Source: Turbatrix aceti
Lineage: Eukaryota > Nematoda > Chromadorea > Rhabditida > Panagrolaimidae
Direction of reading: 5' to 3'
Assembly: GCA_963969345.1 (NCBI GenBank)
Contig: OZ017766.1
Location: forward strand, 6,634,001-6,698,000
DNA length: 64,000 nt
Both the position numbers and the translations under genes were made by a program. The notes under the pieces were generated by a model. That model was not told the DNA's origin and did not search any database. It saw nothing but the letters and a program-made list of their open reading frames with translations. The number at the start of each line of letters is the position of its first letter. The first letter of the stretch is position 1. Shown in pieces: positions 34,001 to 45,000 of this stretch.

Positions 34001-34532
34001 AAATTTTGCCAAAAAGTTGCTTTTACTATGAAAAATTTGTATTGTAAAATTTGCAGCTTGAAGTATGATTTGGCAGAGTTACGATAGCCTAAAATCGTTT
34101 TTTTGTCATTTTTGACAATTTTTGGTACGTCGTAACTAAAAAATTACGGCATTTCCAAAGTCAAGGTACAAATTGATAGACGTGATTTTTGACGGAGAAT
34201 CTGAGAAAAATATAAAAATATAGTGTTATCACCTTGAAAAATGCCGAAAAGTACATTCAAAAATTGTCACAATGACAACATTTGTTTCGGCATTTTTCAA
34301 GATGATAACCCAATATTTTTATATTTTTCTCAGATTCTCTATCAAAAATCACATCAATCAATTTGTATCCTGGCTTTGAAAATACCGTAATTTTTTTTTT
34401 AACGTGCCAAAAATCGTCCAAAATGGCAAAAATTCGATTTCCGGCAACCGTAACTCTGCCAGAAAATGCTTCAAGCAGCAAAACTATACAGTAAAAACTT
34501 CTCATAGTAAAATTTAACTTTCGACAAAATTT
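34001..34532. mobile_element. palindromic 0.5-kb element
   Basis: The left arm (ATGAAATTTTGCC, TTTGGCAGAGTTACG) is repeated inverted as the right arm (CGTAACTCTGCCAGA, CAAAATTT). The interior contains AATGCCGAAA and its complement. The element occupies most of the spacer between the FAX-like and PET117-like genes. It has no coding capacity. Confidence 0.8.
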
Positions 34533-34648
34533 ACTAAAACAATTTCGAAACGTCACCTTGTTAGATAAACCGTAAATTTCCGATCAGGTATCACAGACGG
34601 AATCGAGCCGTTTCAATCAAACATTTTCACTCGATAATCACTTTAATT

Positions 34649-34662
34649 TTTATTTATTTATT
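34649..34662 (-). terminator. poly(A) signal cluster of PET117-like gene
   Basis: Overlapping AATAAA motifs on the minus strand, 54-67 bases downstream of the stop codon. Confidence 0.65.
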
Positions 34663-34715
34663 TTTCGCCCGACCTAGTCCCCTAGCAAACCCTGACAAAA
34701 TCAACAAAAAAATGC

Positions 34716-35466
34716 TCAAGCTGATGTTCCTTCGGAGTGCGCGACCTTGTACTCCTCGTAGCGCTGCTTCTGCTCTTCGTACTCTGTCATGTTGACCTGC
34801 TGCTGCTGGGTTTTGAGTCGGTAGAGCACGCTAACTTGCCGGCGGTCTCGTTGCCGCTTCTCGTCGTACATTACGAGAGCTGAAAAAATGGTAACGATCG
34901 TTTTGGGATTAAATTTTACGGTCAAATTGTAATCAGGTGATGATTGCCATCGTAATTTTTTTTTATTTAAAAAAAACTTTGTGTTAACGTAATTTTTCAT
35001 GCCAAAAGTGCAAAAAAAGTATTTTTTTTACAAAACGGTTCCAAAAAGTGAACCTTTTTTGTGATAACAATAATTTTTTTCGGAAAAATCGACAATCCGA
35101 AAATTTGTTTTGAAAAAATGTGTACTTTCGGTGTTTTTTTATTGTAAATAAATATATCTGTAAACTTTTGATTCTTTTAGGCCATATTTTAGAACGAAAA
35201 AATAGTTTATTTTACAAATGGCGCCAAAGTTTTTATTGTTCGGCGTGCCAGAATTCACAAAAAAATCGTTTTTTCTGCAAAACCCTTTTTTTACAAATTT
35301 TAACATCCGGCGCAAATTTCAATCATTATCCAGGATCCAAATCCCGCACGAAAACGAACAACTCACCGATGGTAGCGACCGTAAAAACGCAAGATGCCAC
35401 AAATACGCGTAAACCGTATCTGCTGACGGGGGCAAGTCCCTGGGATGACATGCGACTGATCTGCAT
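34716..35466 (-). CDS. PET117-like mitochondrial assembly factor (small single-TM protein)
   Basis: The exons are 35367-35466 and 34716-34879 (phase 1 junction), giving 87 residues. Starting at a second in-frame ATG at 35451 would give 82, close to the roughly 81 of animal PET117. A single hydrophobic segment (RVFVASCVFTVATIALVMY) sits near the N-terminus. It is followed by a charged coiled-coil-like tail beginning DEKRQRDRRQ and containing QQQQVNMTEYEEQKQRYEEY. PET117 proteins share this plan (short N-terminus, membrane anchor, KQ..DR..L motif, helical tail) and help assemble cytochrome c oxidase with PDK/COX15 partners at the inner mitochondrial membrane. Similarity is by pattern only, and other small mitochondrial membrane proteins are possible. 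It lies between VPS13D and the FAX-like gene in the same orientation. Confidence 0.6.
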
Positions 35467-35820
35467 TTTTTAATTAAATTTAAATTTAAAAAAAATTAAA
35501 AATCAAAATTTAGAATAAAAAAATTAAAAATATAAAAATTTAAATTTAAAATTTAAAATTTTATATTTTTAATTTAAATTTTAAATTTTAAATTCAAAAT
35601 TTAATTTTTAAAAATTTAATTTAAAAATTAAATTTATAAAAATTTAAATTTAAAATTTAAATTTTTATATTTTTAATTTAAATTTTAAATTTAATTTTTC
35701 GTCCGACCTAGATTTCTATAATTTAAATTTAAAATTTAAATTTTTATATTTTTAATTTTAATTTAAAATTTAAAATTCAAAATTAAATTTATAAAAATTT
35801 AAATTTAAAATTAAAATTAG
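35467..35820. repeat. AAATTT-type low-complexity palindromic stretch
   Basis: This segment consists almost only of A and T, with interleaved AAATTTAAATTT-type inverted units. It sits between the VPS13D 3' end and the PET117-like start codon. No gene is visible in it. Confidence 0.75.
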
Positions 35821-35916
35821 TATTGATGAACCAAAATCCAGTCCAAAACTTTCAATCCAGATATATCTTAGCCGGTTTATCAACCGTTGGCCATTCTTCG
35901 CCGCTTCAAGGCACGA

Positions 35917-35922
35917 TTTATT
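35917..35922 (-). terminator. poly(A) signal of VPS13D-like gene
   Basis: AATAAA on the minus strand, about 180 bases past the VPS13D-like stop codon. Confidence 0.5.
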
Positions 35923-36099
35923 GCTACACAACCCCGATTACCCATAATGAAGCTAAACCAGCCAGGAAGGCACTTTTCACTTTTCTCACCTGAGAAAACC
36001 GTAAAAAGCCACCTGGACGGCAGGAAATAATAAATATAAACAAAATTACGGTTAGATATCGATAAATAACGCGGACTAGGTAAGGTAAGTGATCGCGGG

Positions 36100-39000
36100 T
36101 TAAAACTGGTCAAATTCAAAGTCCTCTGCGACGGTGAGGGTCCTCTTGGAATGGTCGTAGAGTTGTTTTGCGCGCAGAACTTTTTCGCAGAGTCTCCGTG
36201 CAATGTCCGTATTGTCACAGACGAGTCTCGGTGCCGACATCGTTCGTTGCTGCGTGTCGTAGACAACGGCTACGCAGATGCGGCCTTCGCCGACGTGGGT
36301 TCTCTTGTCGATTTGAATGTTTTTGAAGTAACGATACGCGACTCTCTGCGTCACGGATGCCGGATTGTCGTCGATCTGGCGCAAGCAGTAGCACTGCTCT
36401 GAGCAGATGAGCACGCGTTGCACGATCTGTGAATCTCTGGATGTGAATTTTAGGATGACTTCGACGTCTAGGAGTCTGAAATTTTTAACTTTTTAGAAAT
36501 GGAAAAATAAATAAAAATAGATTTTTTTATAATTTTCTAAATTTAAAAAAAAATTGATTTTTTTTTAATTTTCTGAATTTGAACGACAAAAATAATTTGT
36601 TCTATTTTTTTGAATTTGAAGATGAAAAAACTATTTTTTGAATTTGAAAATGAAAAAAAAACTATTTTTTTAACTTTTTTTTTTTAATTTTCAGAATTTT
36701 CAAAACAATTTGAAAATAAAATAATAACTTTCGAAAATTTGTCTAATTTTTTAAATTAAAGAAGAAAAAAAATTTATACAATTTTTCTAAATTTCAGAAT
36801 AAAAAATTAATAAAAACTCACAGTTCGTTCGTCGCGTAGCCGTTGATTCGGAGCAGCTCCTGCTGCGCTTCGGCGAGATCCGTGCGATATGGCGCCAGGT
36901 GAGATTGAAGATTGGTGCAAACTCTCGGTAGTCGGACTCGTCGGTCTGGGAATCGAGATCGACGGGCTGAAACAATTTTTTAATAAAAAAAATTTTTAAG
37001 ATTTTTTTTAATAAAAAAAATTAATTTTTTTTAATAAAAAAAATTAATTTTTTTTTCAAATTCTAAAAATTAAAAAAAAATTTCATACTTTTTTTTTAAT
37101 AATAAAAATTTTTTTAACAGACAGTCTGCGAACCGATTTACAAACAAGGGGAGAGGGCCGACACAGCAATTTTTACACTTTCAAATGTTTTGGGCCAAAG
37201 TTGTGGAGGACTCTAAGGGCAGTCTATATTTGCAAAATTAGATTTTTTAAAAATCGGATTCTGGAGATTTGGCTTCAGATGTGTTTTCATAAAAATGAAT
37301 GTCACGTGTTTCGTTTGTGGGGAAATAATCTGAAAATTTGCTTACGGGGGTTTCAGAGCACGGGGAATACGATGGCTGACTCAGATTTTTCAAAAAACAA
37401 CTGCAAATATTTTTTATTGAATTTCGCCTTCACAAAATCGGCTTTACCGTTCCTTAAAAAAAATAATCGGACTATACCACCTATCCTATCTGAAAGAACG
37501 ATTTTTTTGGCATATACCGTAGTGTTCTTTGAAAAAACGTAGAGTGCCTTCCGCCCTCTGGGTCTCGATTTGTAGTCAAAATGACCAAAAACCCCCTCAA
37601 AAAACATGGCGGGAAGTGCGCACGCGCATGCGCACGCGCGCGCGAGCACAAAAAAGGGGGTTTTTATGTCGTTTTTACCACAAATCAAGACCCCGAAGGC
37701 GTAAGGTACTCTACGTTTTTTCAAAGATCACTACGTTATGTGCCAAAAAAATCGCTCTTTCAGATAGGATAGGTGGTATAGCCCGATTATTTTTCTTAAG
37801 GAACGGTAAAGCCGATTTTGTGAAGGCAAAATTCAATAAAAAATATTTACAGTAGTTTTAAAAAAAATCTGAGTATGCTATCGTGTGCCCCGTGTTTTGA
37901 AACCCCTCTAAACAAATTTTCAGATAATTTCCTCGAAAACGAAACACGTGACATCCTGTTTTTTGAAAACACATCTGAAGCCAAATCTCCAGAATCTGAT
38001 TTTTAAAAAATCTAATATTGCGGTTTTAGACTGCCCTTAGGGTCCTCTACAATTTTGGCTCAAAACATTTGAAAGTGTAAAAATTGCTGTGTCGTCGAAT
38101 TCAAATCGGCTCACAGACTGTCTGTTAATTAAAAAAAAAAAAAAATTTTTTTTTCAAATTCAAGAAATTAAAAAAAAAATTTCATATTTTTTTTTAATAA
38201 TAAAAATTTTTTTTTAAAATATTATTTTTTTAATTCTTAGAAATTGAAATTAATTTTTTAATAAAAATTTTTTTTCAAATTCTAGAATTATTTAAATTTT
38301 TTTTAATTTAATTTTTTTTTTTAATTTAAAAAAAACAAACTCACAGGTCTGATTTCCAAATCCTTCCTTGATAGCAGACGCAGTCCCGCCGAGGAGATCA
38401 AAAACTCCCTGAACCGGTTTCGTGAACGTATCCACCGCTCCGGTGACCACGCCTTTCGTCAGTCCCGTCAGAATGCCTTCCTTCTTCGTCGCGCGCACCG
38501 TATTTCCGACGAGTGCCGTCGCTCCGCCAAAAAGACCAACACCGAAGCATTTGACGCCGTTGCAGAGATGCGAAAACGCGGCTGCATTCGAGCTGTCCTG
38601 GGGCTGGACGCGGAGCAGGCGCTGTCGCATGAGCTCGTGCTGCTCGTCAAAGGTGAGCGAGCCGACGCCGTGCGACATCGAAGACGCCACTTTCGAGAGA
38701 CTGTTTGTCACGCCGTAGCCGAGGCTGTAGATGAACCTCGGGAGGTCGGCTTCGAAGAGCAGGCCTTGGAAGGAGTCTTTCATGTCTGTCGCGAAGCCGC
38801 GCGGGTTTCCGAACGCGTCCATCGTGAAGACTATGTTTAGCGTCTGTTTTTGGAGCTCCACTGAAATTTTGAAATTTATGTAACCATGGGCAAAATTTTA
38901 GGAAAATTAATATGAAATTTTGCTAGAAAAAGTATTTACTGTAAAAAAACGGCCTAAAGCACGATTTGGCAGAGTTACGCTCGTTTTTGCCATTTTTGAC

Positions 39001-42000
39001 AATTTTTGGCACATTGTAGCTAAAAAATTACGGTATTTCCAAATCCAGCGTACAAATTGATGGACGCGATTTTTGATGAAAAATCTGAGAAAAATATAAA
39101 AATATAGGGTTATCACCTTGAAAAATGCCGAAACAAATGTTGCCATTGTGACAAATTTTTGAATGTAATTTTCGGCATTTTTCAAAGTGTTAACCTTATA
39201 TTTTTATATTTTTCTCAGATACTCCGTCAAAAATCACGTCGATCAATTTGTATCCTGGCTTTAAAAATACCGTAGTTTTTTTTAGCTACGACGTGCCAAA
39301 AATCGCCAAAAATGGCAAAAACGTAATTTTTTACCTACAACGTGCCAAAAATGGGCAAAAGTGCGATTTCCGGCAATCGTAATTCTGCCAGATTATGCCT
39401 CAGGCAGCTGCATTTTACCGTACAAATTTTTTATACCGTATAATCTACCTTTTGGCAAAATTTCATTCCTCAAATGTAAAAACAAAACTCACTCATATAA
39501 AACTTGCTGAGACTTTCAATGAGAAACTTGAGCGTCTCAAAGTAGTGCAGTTGCCGGAACGGCGGCAAGCGTGACCAGTGCGTTCTCGAAAGAGACCAGT
39601 TTGATGTTGAACTGTTTTTTGAGGCGCTGAAGTTCTTTTGGGAGGCCGTTCTTTGGGACCGTAACGACTGAAAAATTCCGATCATACATTAAATAAAAAA
39701 AAATAAATTTATGATAAAATGATAATGAAATTCAAATTTAAATAAAAAATTAAGTAAAAATTTAATTAAAAATTTAAACAAAATGAATGAAAATCTAAAT
39801 TAAATTAAAAACAATTTAGGAAAATCTAAGGTAAATTTAAATTTAAAAATTGAAATGAAAATTTTAATTTTAATTTTAAAATTTAATGAGATATAAATTT
39901 TTTTTTAATTATTAAAAAAAATTAAAACCCACCGGTCAAAGACAGCGTTCCAATCTCCAAATCCAGTGTGCCAAAGTAGCACCTCCTCGTCGGCATTCCA
40001 TCGGTCGTCGACGTCCCGGGAGCATTCATATCCGGCTCGATGTTCGGCGGAAGAAGAAGCGTATTTTGTGAGACAACATTGGCAGTTTCCGTTTCTTGAA
40101 TAAACTGCACAACCTTCCAGAGATGCGTTTCATCGAGGAGCACCGAAGTATCGCACAACTTGACCCGGAAGCAGTCAAAAGCGTCGTAGTGCTGCATCGG
40201 CGTGCAGTTCATCTCGAGCTTCAGCGCAGGGATGGGAATTGCGACGAGTTCGCTGAGATTCGACGACGACGCGGATCCATGCTGCATTGATTCGAGGCCC
40301 GCAGCCGAGAGCACGGAAAGCGAAGGATCGGTCGCGGAGTTTGGCAGAGTCGCGCCTTCTGTGAGACCGAGAACGCCTCCCTGGCAGAAGAGGACGGGCC
40401 AGCGATCCGCGGAAAGCAGCTGGTTGTCGGCTTGGATGTAGTTGACGTAACCCGTCGCTTGGTAGGTTTTGCCGAAGCGGGAACAGTTTATGTGCACGCC
40501 CTAAAAAAATTATTTCATTGAAAAAAATTTTTAAATGAAAAAGAAATAATTAATAAAAAATAAAATTTTAATTAAAACTAAAATTAAAAACGAAATAAAC
40601 AGTAAATTTAAAACACTTTTTTTACCTTTGTAAAAAATTGAAGTTAAAAAATATATTTTTTTTAAATTAAAAATCCAAAACAAAAATTGAAAATGAAATT
40701 AAACTAAAAAATAAAAACAAAAAACTTCAATTGAAAGTTAAATTTGAAATTAAATAAATTTAAATTTTCGAATTTAAAATTTTTTATTTTAATTTTTAAA
40801 ATTAAATTTTTTTATAAAAAAATTCTAAATTAAAATTTTTTAATTAAAATTTTTATTTTAAATAATTTTTAAATTTAAACAACAAAAATTTAAATTAAAA
40901 AAAAAGAATTTTGAAATTATTTATAACATTTTGAAAATTTTGAATTGAATTTAAAAAAAATTTTTTTTTTTAAATTTTTTTTTAAAATTAAAAAAAAATT
41001 AAAGCCCGATTTTTTTATATTTCTCATTCAATTTTTTTTGATAAAAAAAAGTCAAGAATTCTTTTTGTTTTTTTAAATTTTTTTTGCCAAAAACCAACCT
41101 GAAATCTGATGTAGACAATTTCCTCGCAGCTGCTGTTGACGATAGAAATGCCAATGCCAGACGGCATTCTGATTTCGACGTCAAAATTCAGCTGAGGCTT
41201 TGACAAAGATTTGTCGTCGGTGATCGACGTCAGACTCGACGTGTACCTCCGTCTGGGTGGTGTCACGACGGGCGAAGTGGACCTCGAACGGATCGGGGAC
41301 CATCTGGATCCGGAGCCACACAGAGGGCTGACTGGGTCCCGGAGCGAAGTGGACGGCGCAGAAGCCTGCAGTCCAGGATCGGTGATGCGAACAACGAGGG
41401 TCGGACCGACGTGGAGGCATTCGACTTCGAGGACACCGCTGCCGGGTTTCTGGTGACGGAAGCCAAATTGCTGGGTGTCAACTGCGCTCTGCTCGGTGGG
41501 AGGCTTCGCGAGTATGACACGATTCTTGCCAGCGTTCGTCACAAACATGTGACGGAACTCGCAGGACAACCTGCCGTCCTGGAATAAAAAAATTGATTTT
41601 TAGGCGGCAAAATGTTCGATTTTTTGTTCGTAAACGAACATGAAAAAATTTAGATAAATCGTTTTTGTAGATATTTTTCGGCAAAATTGAGATTATCCGG
41701 GAAATAAACAAAAAAAATTGAAATTTGGTTTTTTTTGTAAAGTTACGATTTTTTATGAAAACAAAACTGTTCGGTCAAAAATATCAATTTTGAACTGACA
41801 ATTATTTAGAAAACGTTACTTCGATTACGGTACTTTTGAATAAAAATTCTGACTTGTGAAATTTTTACGTTTTACGAATTTTTACGTTTTTTTACGTTTT
41901 ACGCAATTTTTTAACGTTGAAAAAAGGTTTTTCAACAACTTTTCATGGGAAAAAATTATTTCGATACAAAATTATATTTTCGTGCTAGAAAACGTTAGTT

Positions 42001-45000
42001 GAATTACGGTATCTTTGAATCCCAATTTTTACTTTAAAAAAAGTCAATTACGGTACTTTTTTTCAAAATGTAACTTTTTACGTCGAAGAATGTTTTTAGC
42101 CAATTTTTTTGTCAAAAACCAACAATTTTGACTTTTTTTACCCCAAATTTGTCCCAACAATTTGCCTACCTTTGTAAACGTCCACGTCTGCGTGATGAAC
42201 CTCGACTGACTCTGTGGCACGACCATGAGTACAAAATTATTGTAATCGAGTGCATCGAGGACCATGCGTTGGCCTTCCTTCGCGGTATGCGTCAGGCCGA
42301 CGTTTTCAATTGCTCCGTCTTTTGCAAGTTTCCATAACTGTCGTTGGCTGCTGTCAGCGACGTTCATCGTGTTGAGAATCACTTTTCCCTGGGGGAGGGC
42401 TTCGAGGACGAGTTCCCGGTCGGCCGTTTCGCCGCTTCCACCGAGATTTGAAGTCAGGGAAGCAGTGCTTCGATCAAACGACGGACGATACTGTACATAA
42501 ATATAGTTATCGTACGTCAGCCTTGGTAGATCGCGTCGAGGCTTTGCTGGGTCATAGGTATTGGATTTGTTTTCGTAGACCTAAAAAATGTGTTACAATT
42601 TATTTGAAAAAAATCGATTTTGGACCTCGGACGGGGTCAAAATCGATTGATTGTTCGTGAGCGAACATGAACGTTTCGGAATCAAATTTTGTTCACGCAA
42701 ATGAACGAACACGAACAAACATAAAAAATTTTCTTTTTTCAAATCTGAGCCTGTTTTTTTTGATCAAATTACAACGTTTTTGAAATTTTTCCAAATATTT
42801 CCAAAATTGGTGGAAAAATTTTTCATACCAATTTTGTTCGTTTCATTTGTATGAAAAATTTTTAAATGCTCGCGAACGAACACGAACAACGTACTTTATA
42901 AAAATTTTGTTCATAAACGAACATGAACAATAAATTTTGAAAAAAAAAACCAAAAAAATGCGGACTGTTTCAAGATTTTTTTGGGTTAAAATAAAACGAT
43001 TTTTTTGCCATTTTCGGTATCAATTTTTTGATTTTGTTACAAAAAAATTTGTACCATTTACGAATTTTTTAACAAAATCAAAAATCTGATAAATATCAAA
43101 AACAGCAAAAAAAAGAGTTTTTACATTCAAAAAATAATCTTTTATCGACGCATTTTTCTATAAAAAAATCAACTGACCTGGAGTGTCAAAAGTTTTTCAG
43201 CATAAATATTGTCCCACGAATAATCAACGACCGATCTCGCCTTGCAGATTGTTCTGAAGAGATTGTCATCCTTCGACGAAGCCTGCTGATAGAGCACCGG
43301 TACATCCGACCGATTTTCAATCCTTATCGGTGCAGGAAAATAATTCGCATCCGTAAACGTAACCCAGAACGAAGCTCCACTGAGCGCGACTTCGACACGA
43401 ACAAAATGCGGGGTCTCGTCGCGACTTCGCATTGTTACATGAAAGCTTCCGATTTTGTCGAGTCGAAATGGAAACGACCAATGTGGGACATCTTCGCGAC
43501 GAACGCAGAGATGTCGTTTTCCTTCAAAATTCTCGTGCCAAATCAAATTGCATTTTGAATCGAGTCGAACGTGTTTTGACTGTTTTGAGAGCTCATCCTG
43601 GTGGCAGATAAAAAGTTTGATCGAAGATTGATTGTATAATCGGTATCTTGGGAGTGAAGAGGACAATTTGCGTGTCCTTGTACCTGCCTGTGCCCTGGCG
43701 GACTTCGACGCCGACATTGTACATCAGGGTATTCTGTTGATCGTGGGTAAGGAGCAATTTGAGAGCCTGTACACCCGCAGAGAGTTCAAATTTGTTGCAA
43801 AAATGCGGAACGTAGTCTTGATCGCGTTCAAACTTATTTCCGACTCTTACCACGACTTGTTGGGGACAATCCGGATTCGCAAAGGAAAACATGAGTGGAT
43901 TTCTGTCTTTTGCGCGTTCGTGATCGTCAAACTGACCTGCAGCCTCAAAATTTGTGGCTTCTTGCTTGATTATGAGCGGAATACCCGATCTATTGACAAT
44001 CCAATATGGGACCCATAACGAGAGTTTCAACGCTCCACCTCGACTCACGTAAACGCTGGCGTAGAGATCGATTATTCTCCCAAATCTGTCATTCATTGTC
44101 AGAGGAATTCGGCGGTCATCCGCGGTTGTTGACGTCGAAGAACGCTCCAGAAACTGTGAACGATTGATTGACACTGACCTGGACATGCTGAAGGCTTCGG
44201 AATGCACGCCAACCAAAATATTATTCTCCAAATCCGTCGTTGTAATTTGGAGTCGATCATTTGCCAGGATACGGTATCTCTGAATTTCGTTGACGGTAAA
44301 TTCAATTTCGACAGGAAGCAGATTCATGACTGTCATTGGGGCGCAGAAGACGATTGTATGCCCGGAGAGTCTTTCGTATTCCGGATAATGCTCGCGTTTG
44401 ATCGAAACACACGCGCAGTACAGGTGACCATTGTCGGATGGTCGAAATTTGGCTACCTGGTTGACGATGTCGCCGGAAACCTTTGCAGCACCCCAGTTGA
44501 TACGGAAGTCGGTCGACAGAAGTTTTGGGGATCCTCCAGGCAGGGGAACAAAATCGATATCGGAATTGACAAAATTGAGGGGTACAGAGAAACGCTGCTC
44601 GGATGGAAGCAGGTGCTCGTATTCGGCATTTCGCAGACGATCGCGGAATCGAATTTGGACGGGATCGGTGAGGTCGTTGATCATCAGGAGCGCCGAACGA
44701 ACGGTGACAACTTTGCGGCCGTCAGCGTCCATGGTCACGGCAACGACCACTCGAGCGTGGGGAACGTCGGTTTTGGACTGCAATGATACGTTTGGTTAAA
44801 TGAAAACCAAAAAATGCGAAAAAAAATTGGCTCCGAAAATAAAAAAAAATCAAAACTGTTCAAATACACAAAAAAGTTTGACAATCGAAAAGTTGAACAT
44901 TTTTGGAAAAAATAGGTCAACTTTCCTAATTTTGGAAAAAATAGGTCCATTTTCCCATTTTTTGAAAAAATAGGACAATTTTCCCATTTTTTTAAAAAAA

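Noticed and set aside
43593..43717. Small intron explaining the VPS13D frame change
   Set aside because: The two family-like stretches are contiguous, with no room for even a 40-bp intron, and no suitable GT-AG pair is present.
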